A stretch of 64,000 nt of DNA, taken from NCBI RefSeq assembly GCF_030936135.1, contig NW_026776913.1, positions 1,426,001 to 1,490,000 of the forward strand. The letters run 5' to 3'. Position numbers and translations under genes: made by a program. The notes beneath the pieces are model-generated. The model was not told the DNA's origin and searched no databases. It saw nothing but the letters and a program-made list of their open reading frames with translations. Source of the DNA: Gavia stellata (taxonomy: Eukaryota; Chordata; Aves; Gaviiformes; Gaviidae). Position 1 is the stretch's first letter; each line of letters begins with the position of its first letter. This document shows, one piece after another, positions 10,911 to 22,128 of the stretch.

Positions 10911-11629
10911 CAAGCTTCCGCAGCCTCCCAGCAATGCACCCCTTGATCAAGGACAGCTGACAGAGCTCCTTAGAAGCTGCTAGAGCTTGCCAGCAGCTTG
11001 TCAGAAGTCTACGTCTCCTCTGACTCTTCTTACTTGGCAGCCAAAGGCCCCTTGAATGTCCTCAGAGGGCTCCATGGATCTTCAAGATGCAGGTTCACTA
11101 AGGCTCTCAAAAAAGTCCCCAGAAGACATTGTCAGGACTCCATTCGGCCAAGAGCTGAGGAACTCGGGGTGATTCCAGTATTGATCCTGAAGTGAGCCCG
11201 AGGTTGGTCTAGAGGCATCCGAAGGTGCTTTCCAGCATGAATGGGTTTGTGATTCTGTCATCTCTCATAATAGCTACTGCAATTCTTGCAGTCATCAATT
11301 CCTCCTCTGCATCTGGATTAGCACCAAGCATGGTAACCCTAGAGCCACACCCTCTCAATGGTGTCAGGATGCCACTAAGGACTGAAACATTTTATGTTGA
11401 AAGTTTCATTGTGGATGACTCTTTGTTTTCAGACAGAACAGGCCCTTCTCACAGCCTGAAACACCTGTGCATTGCAACATGATGCCAAATGAGAGGGATG
11501 CAATCAGAAATTCATGACACGAGGGTAATGATGTTATAACATCTGAGGGGTCCTTGGGAAAGCCAGTAAAAACTCAAAATGCCCTAAAAATCTCAGACAT
11601 GACTTTGTAAGGTTGGCTTTGCCACTATG
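10911..11629. other. Unrecognised intergenic stretch
   Basis: I see no gene, repeat or RNA that I recognise. An open frame of 85 codons at 11225-11482 has a hydrophobic start but no homology I can name, and it is probably chance. Confidence 0.4.
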
Positions 11630-11990
11630 GCAGTCTGAGGGAGCTGGGTTTGTTCAGTGGAGAGAAGAGAAGCCTTTGGGGACACCTGGGGACAGCCTTT
11701 CCACACCTACCAGGAGATCACCAGGAAGAGGCAGCCAGGCTCTCCTTCCCTGTTGTGAATGATGGGAGGGTGAGGGCCAATGGACTTCACTTGAAACATG
11801 GGAGGAAAAGCTCTTTACCCATGAAGAGGGTCAAGCCCTGAGGCAGGTTGCCCAGAGAGGTTGTGCTCTGTCAGTCCTTGCAAGTTTTCGAGCCTCACAC
11901 AAATAAAACTCTGAGCCACCTGGTGTGACTTGATAGCTGACCTTGCTGGGAGCAGCAGGTTGGCTCTCGTGCAGCATGAGGGACTGCACA
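11630..11990 (+). mobile_element. CR1 LINE, old 3' end
   Basis: It has CR1 3' landmarks: GTTTGTTCAGTGGAGAGAAGAG, GAGGGTGAGGGCCAATGG, CTTGAAACATGGGAGGAAAA and GGTTGCCCAGAGAGGTTGTG. It is degraded and lies before repeat Q copy 2, in the same arrangement as the CR1 ending at 7640 before Q copy 1. Confidence 0.65.
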
Positions 11991-12014
11991 TTTCCTTCCA
12001 CCACAGGGCTTCCC

Positions 12015-12450
12015 TGAACCATGCTAGGGAAAGCACTCAGCTTCACCTTGGAGGTGAGCAAACCTAAGTTTGGTCAGATTATCTTTTTTGTCTTGCGCAT
12101 GTCACCACTGCTTACCTGCAGAGCTGCTTGGCAGGTACCTCCAAACAGCCTCGATCATGTCCTTTGCTTCATCTTCTCTTTTCTTTTCCCCTCTTTTCCC
12201 CCATCTGAGCTCTGCCCCTTGGTCATCCTTATCTCCTCGCATACAAACAGCCCACCTGTGTTTGCTCTTCCCACACTGGTCTTGCCTTTGCTTGCTCTGT
12301 AGCAAGCATTTCTGAGATGGGTAGCATGGAGAATTCTATATTGGAAAGCAATTCCATTAAACTAATACCTCAATTTACCATTTGTAGTGCTCTGCAACTC
12401 ATGCTGTTACCTTGTGAGAGACACCACAATCAGGGTGAGCCATTTGCACA
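12015..12450 (+). repeat. Paralogous repeat Q, copy 2
   Basis: It is the homologue of 7735-8140 (see there), with the same CT-rich centre and the TTTCTGAGATGGGTAGCATGG landmark. No coding potential is supported. Confidence 0.5.
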
Positions 12451-12554
12451 AACAGCTGACAAAACAGTGACTCAGTCCATGAGGACCTGGAGGATCTCTG
12501 GGATTCAGCCAACAGAAACCTCCTGAATTTACAAGGAGAAGCCACCAGTCCTGT

Positions 12555-12990
12555 ACCGGGGGGAGAAGAATAACCCTGTACCTCAGGGCAGGCTGGTACC
12601 TGACTGGCTGAGCAGGGACCCAAAGCAGAAGGGCCTGGGCCCAACGAGGGATGCCATATGACCCAGTAGCACGTGCTCACCAGAAGAAAGATCAGCTGCG
12701 TTAGGAATGATGTGGCCACCCAGACAGTGGGAGTTATCATCCTCGTCGAGTGAGCACCGTTGTGGCCACATTTGGAGTAGTGTGTCCCTCTGTGGGGTTT
12801 CCTGCTTTAGGCAATTTGGGAGGAACTGGAGAGTGCCCAGAAGAGCTCTGCAGAGATGGGGGTCGGGGTCTAGTGCCCTCCTTGGGGGTGCTGAGGCAGC
12901 TGGGTGTTCGCCTGGTGGATTTAGACTGGACAGGAGAGTCCAGTGCACACACACAGTGCCCTGCTCTTCTCCTCGCTCATCCCATCTCCC
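12555..12990 (+). mobile_element. CR1 LINE fragment, old
   Basis: GGGGGGAGAATAACCCTGTACCTCAGG corresponds to the CR1 ORF2 region seen intact at 32670-32700 (CGGAATAACCCCCTGCATCAG), followed by relics of the YCVQFWAP region (TTGGAGTAGTGTGTCCCT). It is closely parallel to the CR1 relic at 24376-24770. Confidence 0.6.
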
Positions 12991-13234
12991 CACAGAGCCT
13001 TTTCCCTAGCGAGCACATCTAGGCTGGCCTGGCCAGCCACTCCTGCACCCCCTCCCCAGGCTGTGGAGCCCAGGGCCATAGGGTGAGTCCGCAGGGTCAT
13101 GCTGGTCATGCTGGGAGGCAGACCCAGCTCCGGGTGACTACTGCACCCTTCACCTCAGCACACAGACGCTGCCCCACGGCTCCAGAGAAGATCTCAGAGA
13201 AAGGATCTCAGACAAACCACCCAGAGCAGGGTCC

Positions 13235-13240
13235 TTTATT
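13235..13240 (-). terminator. Polyadenylation signal of receptor B
   Basis: AATAAA on the minus strand lies about 110 bases past the stop codon, at the same place as in gene D. Confidence 0.5.
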
Positions 13241-13349
13241 TTGTTTAAACAAACAGCTCCCAATTTATACAAAGTCTCTGGGTGACATAGGACAGGCAGA
13301 TACTGAAATAGAAATAGGATGAAGAATGACTTCCTTTTTGTGGACAGCA

Positions 13350-14402
13350 TTAATACAACCAAGAAAAGCTAAAAACCAACGAAACCAAACTAAAAAACCT
13401 CCCAAAGAGAGTCTGGGCATGTAATGAGTTATGTGACAAGAGACATGCAGAAAACGATGGGCAGTTCATTGCCGCTTGGGAAAAGCAACCAGTCATCAGT
13501 TTCCTTAGGGCATCCTTGAGCTCCTGGTTCCTCATGCTGTAGATGAGGGGGTTCACTGCTGGAGGCACCACCGAGTACAGAAATGACACCACCAGGTCCA
13601 GGGATGGGGAGGAGATGGAGGGGGGCTTCAGGTAGGCAAACACAATAGTGCTGATAAAAAGGGAGACCACGGCCAGGTGAGGGAGGCACGTGGAAAAGGC
13701 TTTGTGCCGTCCCTGCTCTGAGGGGATCCTCAGCACGGCCCTCAAGATCTGCACATAGGACAGCACAATGAAAACAAAACACCCAAAAGCAAAAGAAGCG
13801 CTAACCACAATAAACCCAATCTCCCTGAGGTACAAGTCTGAGCAGGAGAGCTTGAGGATCTGTGGAATTTCACAGAAGAACTGGTCCAAGGCATTGCCTT
13901 TGCAGAGTGGTAGTGAAAATGTATTGGCTGTATGCAGCACAGCATTGAGCAACCCACTGCCCCAGGCAGCTGCTGCCATGTGGACACAAGCTCTGCTGCC
14001 CAGGAGGGTCCCGTAGTGCAGGGGTTTGCAGATGGCAATGTAGCGGTCATAGGACATGACAGTGAGAAGAGAAAACTCTGCTGAAATGAAAAAGACGAAC
14101 AGAAAGACTTGGGCAGCACATCCTGCATAGGAAATGGTGCTGGTGTCCCAGAGGGAATTGGCCATGGCTTTGGGGACAGTGGTGGAGATGGAGCCCAGGT
14201 CAAGGAGGGAGAGGTTGAGGAGGAAGAAGTACATGGGGCTGTGGAGGTGGTGGTCACAGGCTATGGCGGTGATGATGAGGCCATTGCCCAGGAGGGCAGC
14301 CAGGTAGATGCCCAGGAAGAGGCAGAAGTGCAAGAGCTGCAGCTCCCGCGTATCTGCGAATGCCAGGAGGAGGAACTGGGTGATGGAGCTGCTGTTGGAC
14401 AT
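13350..14402 (-). CDS. Olfactory receptor, OR14-like (gene B), intact with long tail
   Basis: The gene encodes a 350-residue odorant receptor GPCR. The start at MSNSSS is common to the whole array and lies 23 bases after a predicted 3' splice site. Motifs: NSS glycosylation site at 3-5, LLGN 37-40, PMYFF 56-60, MSYDRYIAIC 116-125 (S replaces the usual A), KAFSTCLPHL 234-243 and NPLIY 284-288. By eye about 32 residues differ from gene D over all 350. Compared with A and C (310-311 residues), the tail runs about 40 residues longer, ending in a hydrophobic FFSLVSLVFSFSWLY. Gene D has the same extension, so it predates or was shared by their duplication. The function as an odorant sensor is inferred from the family; the ligand is unknown. 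Confidence 0.95.
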   Translation of the reverse strand: MSNSSSITQFLLLAFADTRELQLLHFCLFLGIYLAALLGNGLIITAIACDHHLHSPMYFFLLNLSLLDLGSISTTVPKAMANSLWDTSTISYAGCAAQVFLFVFFISAEFSLLTVMSYDRYIAICKPLHYGTLLGSRACVHMAAAAWGSGLLNAVLHTANTFSLPLCKGNALDQFFCEIPQILKLSCSDLYLREIGFIVVSASFAFGCFVFIVLSYVQILRAVLRIPSEQGRHKAFSTCLPHLAVVSLFISTIVFAYLKPPSISSPSLDLVVSFLYSVVPPAVNPLIYSMRNQELKDALRKLMTGCFSQAAMNCPSFSACLLSHNSLHAQTLFGRFFSLVSLVFSFSWLY

Positions 14403-14425
14403 TTGCTGCCTCTGGGCATGGGGAC

Positions 14426-15667
14426 CTGTCCAAGGAAGAAAAGTCATTGAGAAGCTAGGGGAGACTTTTCTGAGCAAAACCAAAGCAATTTCCTTCAGAC
14501 CCTCCCCTTGCTACACACCCTGCTCCCCTGATTTACTTTTCTAGGAGACCTTCCTTCAGCTCCATGGCTGAAGCACTGGTTTGGTGCTGCCTGAATATGC
14601 TGTGAGAAGTGGGCTGCTGAGGTTTCAGCCCTGTTCTGCAGCAGTGAGTTCACGGGAACGGTGGAAGCAGGGGCCAGTCCTGGTGTTCAAATATGTCAGA
14701 TGAAACCACCCCTAATGCAGAAGAGCTTGTCAGCATCTGCATTCCCAGTGCTAAGGAACGAGGTTGGCAGAAAGCAGACTGAAAGTTTTCTCTTTGTTTT
14801 TAAATTCCCCCATCTTGTTTGAGGATGGTTTTGGGATGTCAGAAACCCTCAGTATTTCTGTTGCATGCAGTGAGAACACAGTGAAAGCAAGAGGATTGCC
14901 TTTGGGTTAGAGCAGAGTGAGGGGAGCTGGTCTGTCCCTCAGTCTGAGATGCCCTGGGTTTGCATCTTTCTGAGACTGAGGGCGATCCCACTGCTTTGTT
15001 TCTGTGAAAAGCCCCCAGACACTGCTGAGAGCAGAGGGATCCACTGCAGACCATTAAATGTCTCACTCTTTCTCGACGTCTCAGCAACCCATTTCTAGCC
15101 AAGGACACACACGGCTTATTTCACCAACCCAACAGCATTTCCTTGGTCATAACATCTCTGTGCTTATCCATGGTGCTTTCAGATAATACAAAGATTTGGG
15201 ACAGATTTGCATCCTGGAGGGCAGCTCACAGCATGAAGGATACCTCAAGGAGATACCTATGTTTTTCATGATGGAGTCTCACTAAGGGAAAAATAGCTCA
15301 TTCCCCAGCCCCACAGACTGCACTGTCCACAGCCTCACAGGTGTGAGGAAAGCTGGGACCCTTGTTCCCATGGACACACTTGCATGGAAGGACGCACAAG
15401 ATCAGTGTGTGACTCTGCAGATGAAACTCCCATCCCCAGAGAGCCTGACAGCAAGAACGAAGAATCCGAGTTCACATCCCTGATATCATCCCTGGGAGAA
15501 GGCAGTCCTGTCCCTCTGATGGTGCAGCAGGAAATACCTGCTCTGGAGCACATTTTCCTCCTCCAGAGGAAAACCCTCCCAAAACATCCCATACTCTGTG
15601 GGGTGTAAAAGCTTTTGGAGAGTCATGTAGGAACCGCAAATCCATTCCCCTTCAGCCAGATACTTAC
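14426..15667 (-). other. Predicted 5' UTR intron of receptor B
   Basis: The donor reads ACACG|GTAAGT on the minus strand (GT at 15667-15666) and the acceptor reads TTGGACAG at 14426, giving 1242 bases. The donor context (CAGCCCTTGACACGGTAAGT) is also present at genes C, D and E. The intron is shorter than in C and D and shares only parts with them. No other gene is seen inside. Confidence 0.6.
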
Positions 15668-16260
15668 CGTGTCAAGGGCTGTGAAAACATCTTTCCAAGT
15701 GAGCTCTCAGCATCCTCCCATTCCAGACTGGCTTTAACCTCTCCTTGCCTCACTCCTCTCCCCTCGGTGCCTGCAGGCAGTGCCCTCAGCCCTGCTGTGC
15801 TCTGCAGAGGAGCTGCTCCTGGGCAGAGCTGTCTCTCCTCAGCGCTGCCCGCTTGCCATGAGCTCCCTCCATCCCAGGAGCCCGGCCCAGCTCAGCAGCA
15901 GAGGAGCAGCCCAAGGCGGCACTTTCTCTGCCCCTCGGGGCTCCCCCCAGGGGTCCCTGGGGCTCCAGGGGAACCTGCTGTGAAACAGGCTGGAGCAATC
16001 ACTGAGGTTCCCTCCCGCAGCTGGGGAGAGACACTTCTTTCCAGCACTGACATTTCCCTGCTGAGAGACAGAGTCACACCCAAATATCAACTTTTCTTGG
16101 CCCATCTTTAGACAGGACAGCCAGACAGGGACAGGCAGGGATCTCCTTTACCCCTGCTGAGGGAAGGGATGCAGCTGAGCCCGACAAGGCATCTCATCCT
16201 GGGTTTGGAGTGCTGGGGCTGGAAGGGCACTCAGCTCCCTCCCATGCACACCACAGACCC
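15668..16260 (-). promoter_or_regulatory. Predicted noncoding exon 1 and promoter region of receptor B
   Basis: This is a conserved module also seen at D (42077-42470) and E (50293-50690), and in part at C (25691-25937). The predicted exon ends at 15668. A GC-rich core with no TATA box lies 100-350 bases upstream. TCCCTGGGGC at 15954-15963 is one mismatch from the EBF/Olf-1 palindrome TCCCNNGGGA. Conservation is seen; the transcription start and factor binding are inference. Confidence 0.5.
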
Positions 16261-17789
16261 ACAGCAGGTGGGATTCCTCCTGCCCCCCTTCAGGTGGACA
16301 CACAATAGGCACCTGCATGTGAGCTCCTGCTCTCAGCTCCCATGGTAATTAACGGAGCTGGAGGCCAGGAGTGAGCTGTTCAGATGCAGTTGTCTGGTGA
16401 CATCTGAGGTGCCAGAGGTGGTCAAAGATGTGTGCCGGTAATAGAGACAGATTGAAGATACGTGCAGGCTGATGTAGAGACAGGCCAACATCTGGGGCAT
16501 CTTCTTGGAGGCTCTTGGGAATTTCCTTTGGCCAACTGAAAGGACAGCTGCTGCCCAAATTAAGGGCAACTGAACCTGTCCCTACTCGTTATGTTCAGTT
16601 CAGCCTATAGAGATATTCATAGGATGGAATGGAGTCGTATGCCATAGGGAGAGCTCCGTCTCTTTCTTCCTCTCCTCCAGGTGCTGGGTTTATTTGATCT
16701 TCACTGACTGTATTGGCAGGTGTCTCGTGTTCATCCCCACATTGGGGTACAGAATTCAAGGCAGCTGCTCAATGTAAGGTTCAAATCCAGGCCCACAGAG
16801 CTACATGAGATGCCAAGACTGGCAAGAAAATCACAGGACCACCAGGAAAGCAATTCCCATTCAGGGTGGGTGTGTGACAGACACTCCAGTCTGCACGCCA
16901 GGCAGACTCTGTCCAGAGAAGAGAGTCTCCCATTTTGGTCATTCAAACTCATACTGTATTCCCTTAGGAGGAAATGACTCTATTCCTCTTCTCCACAGTC
17001 AGTCAGAAATGATGTTCTCATGAGACCTTCCTGCTGCATTGTCAGACAGAGACAAGGCCATGCAGGTGCCATGATGGCCGGTACCGAGTGGGAGCTGCCC
17101 ACAGGCTGCACTGGGACAAGGAGCTGCTGAAGTTGTCCTGTGCCCAAGGGATCTCTGCAGCACAGTACAGGTGTGGAGGCCACGCTGTACATGCAGCACA
17201 GCATAGCACTAATTGCTCGGTGCACGATGGTCTTCTGGTCAGGACCAGTGATCAGGTTTCCCTGGGAGAAGTCTGCGCTCCACCCCGGTGCCACGGCTGA
17301 GGTGCTGCAGCCCAAAGGTGCATGGCCAGGAGGAGCTGGAGCACAGGCAGGAGGAGCTGAAGCCCCAGGACTTGCCACTCTACTGTGATGGTTTGGGATT
17401 AAATGAGATGTGGTGGCACAGCTTGCTGAGCTGGGGTGCTGCAGTGGAGGGATACAGGCTCTGATGGAGAAGGTGACAGATGGACGAGAATCGGGGGGAA
17501 GCACGCTGTGTGAAGGAGCAACTGGGATATATGGAGCTCCTCTATGAGATGGGCCACAGGTTGGGCCAGCTTCTGTGAGTGAGGATGAGAACAGAAATCA
17601 GTAAGGGTGACATGGTCTTGGCACTCATAACCTACATGGTCAGGGAGAGGAAACAGCAATAGTCCTCTCTCAGCAAGCCGAGGAAGTCTCCAGGTTAAGC
17701 AGCAGGTTCCTGTGGGGGACTGTAAGTGCCCTGGCATTCCCTGGCCAGGCAAAGCGACAGGATGGCGGCAGCCTGGAGGCTCCTGGGAC
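16261..17789. other. Unrecognised intergenic stretch
   Basis: No gene or repeat is recognised. The open frames here (for example 16980-17504 on the minus strand) are low-complexity in composition and match no family I know. A CAG/GAG-rich stretch at 17290-17375 may be a relic of an old LINE. Confidence 0.35.
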
Positions 17790-18499
17790 AAGTTCCTAAC
17801 AGAGCTGCCAGGTAGGGACAACAAGGGGGATGCTCACCTGGAGGCGGTACTGGCAAACAAGGAAATATTGGGGTCCCAGGTGTCAAAGGAAGGCCAGCAG
17901 CAGAGCACAGGCTGGTGGACTCCAGAGACAAAGACTTTGATATACAGGGGGGACTGATCCAGGTGGTGCCATGGGAAGCAGCTCTGAAGGCGGAAGGAGC
18001 TCAGGAAATGTGATAGGCCTTGCAGGACAGCCTCTCCCGAGCACAAGAAGGATCTCTCTGAATACCTATGGAAAAGAAACATTCATCTGTTGGCCAGTAT
18101 TGCTATGATGGCCAACCCCATCCTGGCTTGTATCAGAAACAGTGTGGACGGCAGGACTAGGGAAGTGATTGTCCCCCTGTAGAGAGGTGGGTGCTGGTCT
18201 CTTCTCCCAAGTGACAAGTGATAGGAGAAGAGGAAACAGCCACAAGTTGTGCCAGGGAAAGTTTAGACTGGATATTACGAAAAGTTTCTTCACCAAAAGG
18301 GCTGTCAGACACTGGAACAGGCTGCCCAAGGACGTAGTGGAGTCACCATCACTGGAGGTTTTAAAAGACGTGTGGATGAGGCGCTGAGGGACATGGTTTA
18401 GTGGTGGACTTAGCAGGGTTAGCTTTACGGTTGGACTTGATGATCTTAAAGGTCTTTTCCAACCTAAACCATTCTATGAATCGATGATTCTATGATCCT
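17790..18499 (+). mobile_element. CR1 LINE, deleted copy with 3' end
   Basis: From 18085 the CR1 3' region is clear: [40 protein letters not shown] and the tail CTTTTCCAACCTAAACCATTCTATGAATCGATGATTCTATGATCC. Before that, a frame with DNKGDAHLEAVLANKE at about 17815-17865 resembles the CR1 endonuclease-end block TRRDALLDLVLTNKE, so an internally deleted element is likely. Confidence 0.7.
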
Positions 18500-21400
18500 T
18501 GTACAGAGTCCGCACATGTGCGGCGCATCAATGCCACCTTTACAGAGAAGGAAACAAGGCATTTGACCAGGTCGTTGAACCCTGCAATAGGTATGCCATG
18601 CCTCCTGAGGTTCCCGCAAGCACCTAAGCTTTTGTGCAGAGAAGTGTGAGTCCTCTTTAGGTGTCCTGCCTGTCTCCCGCCCCATGCTGTGCCTTAGGCT
18701 GTGAAGAGAATCAAAACCAACTTTATGACTCAGTTAGCTTCATTTTACATGCTGAAATACAGGGCAGATGAAGGGAGCTCTGAGCTTCCAGGCTCTCTGC
18801 CACCCAGTTAGGACTTCAGAGAATGGAAATGCAGGTAATCCTCTTGTGCCAGTGTACACCACATCATAATTTTGCCTTCCTTTGTACCTTTTCGCTAACC
18901 TGGGATCTGCCCGTTGGCTGCCTTTGGTTAAAAAAGAAACTATTCTTCTCTTCCACCTCCCCTTCCTCAAAAAAGCAGAGGAAAAAGATATGGAGCATGA
19001 ATCACTTAAGGACAGTACTGTAATCTTTAAATTATAAGAAAGAGCAAAGATAGTACAACGAATTCCAAACATCCTTGAGAGCTTCCTTATTTTTACTTGT
19101 CTCCAAAGCTCAGCCTGATTAGATCTTGAAAGGACTACCTCAAATCTCTGCAACCCAAATCCCTCCAACCTTCTCTTAGCCAAGGTCTTTTAGCCCAGGA
19201 CACTTCTGCCTGTCACTTCAGCACACTGTCCAATCTCTCTTTTTCAGCTGGGTGACATCAAGGTACTCCATTGCAACGCCTTCCCTAGAAATGTCTTCTC
19301 TCCATGCTGATCCCACTTGGATCATGCCATGTTATGTACGGCTCCATCCTCCTCTTGCAGAGCTCCATTGGATGGGCAGTTTTCCATTTCTTTCATGCCC
19401 ATTCAACTTCACAACATTTTCTCTTGCATGCATACCACATATTGTCTGAAGCAGCACATTTATCCCCCACAGCTTCACACCTTTCCCACTGCAGGCTGAG
19501 ATATTTCTCCTCTTGGAGCAGACATTGTGCAAAACTGCTCCATATATGGAAACCCACTTCAATGCTGCATATTCATTTGGGCTAAAAAAAGATAATAAAA
19601 ATATCCTGAGCTAGTTTCTCAAAGACACATTTTCAAAGCGGCAAAGCAGATTCAATACAGAAATGCTGAGAGCCAAGTTACAAAGAGAGAAGGAAAAATA
19701 GGTGAAGACTCACAAATTTGTCTACACTGACAAATTCTCTGTCAGTCAAGAGCAAGTCCCACAGCCTGGGGGACGTTTTCATGAATTGACCCTCTGGGAA
19801 GTTTTGTTTCTTGGGCCTCTTGGCTCGAGCCTGTGACATTGACATTTCCAGGAAGAAGAAGAGTTCCAGTTCAGGTATCAAACTTTTGCCCATCCTGCCT
19901 GGAGATCCAGGACAGTTGTGTCACACAACACCCAGTGTCATAGTGAAGACAGAGGCAGTGTGAGTTGTCGTGGTTTGGACTCAAATGGAAGCTCAACTCC
20001 TGAGCTGTCAGGACCACATTGCTGCAGTTAGACAGAAGTTCCCTGACATGACTGTGCGTTCCGACGTAGTTGGCAGAGTTTTTCACAGCCCTCACTGAGA
20101 AGGGCAGGGTGTCAAGGAGAGGAGAACTCATTTCCGTTTCCCAAATCCCACGGCAGTGCCCAAACCGTCCTTCCCTTGTCCCCTGGCACCCCATTGCTTG
20201 AGATGCTAATCTGCTGGGGCTTCTCTCAGAAAACCTTCAATAATCCTTCAGATGCTTGTGTGATTTCCCTAAGAGTATCAGTATCAAAAAAGAAGAAGAA
20301 ACAAAACAAAACCAAACCCGCAACATTAATCTGCCTAAATATAAATATCTGCAACACAGCAGTTTGCATCTCTGATGGCCACTCTGGGCAATGCCACTTA
20401 GATCAGTATTTGCAGTGTTGGTCATTATACCTCATCCTCAAGGACAAATCTACAGCAGTTCAGAGGAAAGGTGCCCTTGAAAAGTCATCTTTTGTGTCCC
20501 CCAGGAGGCACGAGCACTGCTGATTCCCCACTCCAGAGTGGCAGAGGCTGGATCCCCTTCTCAGGACAGACCCCTTGCCAGGAAGCCACAGGCATGGGGG
20601 GAGCTCCCCTGGTTCTTACTGGCAATTCACTCGCATCCCTTTTGGTGTATATCCTCCTTCTCTGTGTCTAATCTCCCCACACACAGGAATGACGGAAGAA
20701 CAAACATTTCATAAAAACTTGTCATAAAGTCCTTGTTAGAGGCAAGAAGTCCCCCCATGAAATCTGGAGGGAACCCGGAAGATTGCCTTAAGCACCAAGA
20801 AGAGCCAAGAAGCTCAAGGCCTCTTCTGAAGTGCAGCAAATTCTTGCAGCCAAGACCTGAGCCTGGAAGTGGGAAGGAATTTCTGTCTGTGGGTGGAGGA
20901 GGAACAAGTGTGTTGTGGGAGTATGTCAGGGCTGAAGGCCCTTGCGCAAATCAGAGATGATGGAGACATTCCCACCTTGTGCGCTTGCCTCAGCCTAGGA
21001 AATGGGGAGATCCTGCTGCTGGGGGTGTCTGTGCTCAGTCATGCCCCATGAGCTGACCTTGCTCTCTTTTGCAAGAAAGAAGAAAACAGGAGGACTCGGT
21101 TTGCAGTATCTAAGTCAGACAGTGGGACACAAATAAGTAATTACATTGTTGGAGGGGAGTCAGAATATGAGAAGGAAAGAAGGGTGAAGTAATGATTTCT
21201 GTGTTAAAAAATGGGGAAACTGAGACCCAACTTGTGCATCTTTCCTCTGCGCAAGGATCTACTTTTTTTTTTTTCAGAGGAGCTGACCCTATCAGAGTAG
21301 CTTTCACAGTTGTCCTCTGCTAGGAAGCCCAGAGAACAAGAGGGATGGGATTCACCGAGTTGGATTTAGACATGTCCAGTGGAAGGGCTTGATCCAGCTG

Positions 21401-21793
21401 CCCACTTCTACCTGCCAATAGGGAGATGCCCTGAGGAATCCCAGACATGCAGGAATGCCACGCCTCAGCCTGGCTGGGTGACAGAAGAGAAAACAGCATG
21501 CTTAGAGTCAGTTTCCTCCCACTCCTGGGCAGGTGTGGCATTTCAACAGCTCCCACTTGCAGGATCACAACTGGCTTTACTTTAAAGAAGGAAGAAAGCC
21601 AGGCAAGTTTTTTACACTCTTCAAGACCAGACCTATATTTCTTTAAGACACAAACTCCCTTCTCCCGCTTCTCATTCCACAACCAGTCCCAAGATTCTGC
21701 ACTTCTAAAGATATACCTGGTACACAAAAGAGGCACTTACGAGTGGTCCCCACCTGATCAAATGAGATCCACCACCTGTTTATTCCTGGTGGA
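18500..21793. other. Unrecognised intergenic stretch
   Basis: No gene is supported. A minus-strand open frame of 147 codons at 18740-19183 has no recognised domain. A run of about 12 T lies at 21261-21274. The stretch is AT-richer than the receptor units around it. Confidence 0.35.
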
Positions 21794-22128
21794 TCACAAC
21801 ATGTATGAGCTCTCAATGCAGGCCACAGTTTTTCTGAGTGCATTTCCAAGAACCCCCTTGACCTCCCTCTTACGCAGGCTGCAGAAGAGTGGATTGACCA
21901 GGGGCGTGAGGATGGTGTAGAAAAAGGAGAGGACTTCATGGAGCTGCCTCAGGGAGGCTGTCCTGGTGTCACGTAGAAAAGGACGAGGGTGCCATAGAAA
22001 ACAGTCACCACGATGAGGTGAGAGGAGCGGGTGGAGAAGGCCTTCTGCCTCCCCATGGTGGTTGGGATCCTCAGGACTGCAGCTCTGGTGCAGATGTAGG
22101 ATACCAGTGTGAGTCCAAATGGGAAGGC
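21794..22128 (-). pseudogene. Olfactory receptor pseudogene, TM5-TM7 only
   Basis: The minus strand encodes a receptor end not of the OR14 type: FPFGLTLVSYICTRAAVLRI, then RQKAFSTRSSHLIVVTVFYG (TM6), then after one frame change near 21960 SFFYTILTPLVNPLFCSLRK and REVKGVLGNALRK (TM7 and tail). TM1-TM4 are absent. Coding similarity stops at about 22128, where a 45-base block also found at 24591-24640 begins. It resembles OR5/OR6-type class II receptors and is a relic. Confidence 0.85.

Larger units (their letters stand above)
12940..14410. repeat. Direct duplication shared by genes B and D, copy 1
   Basis: The stretch matches 38812-40282 in the same orientation with a constant offset of 25,872 over the gene body and 3' flank. 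It covers the downstream flank, polyadenylation signal and whole coding region of gene B. The similarity breaks off at the start of the 5' intron. The outer 3' flank has a few indels. Confidence 0.85.

Noticed and set aside
13742-14257. Long alternative frames inside each receptor gene on both strands
   Set aside because: They are shadows caused by the codon use of the receptor exons; the same shadows recur in all five genes.
15780-16105. Conserved open frames in the exon-1 modules of B, D and E
   Set aside because: The similarity is at DNA level and extends equally through noncoding parts; the frames overlap on both strands.
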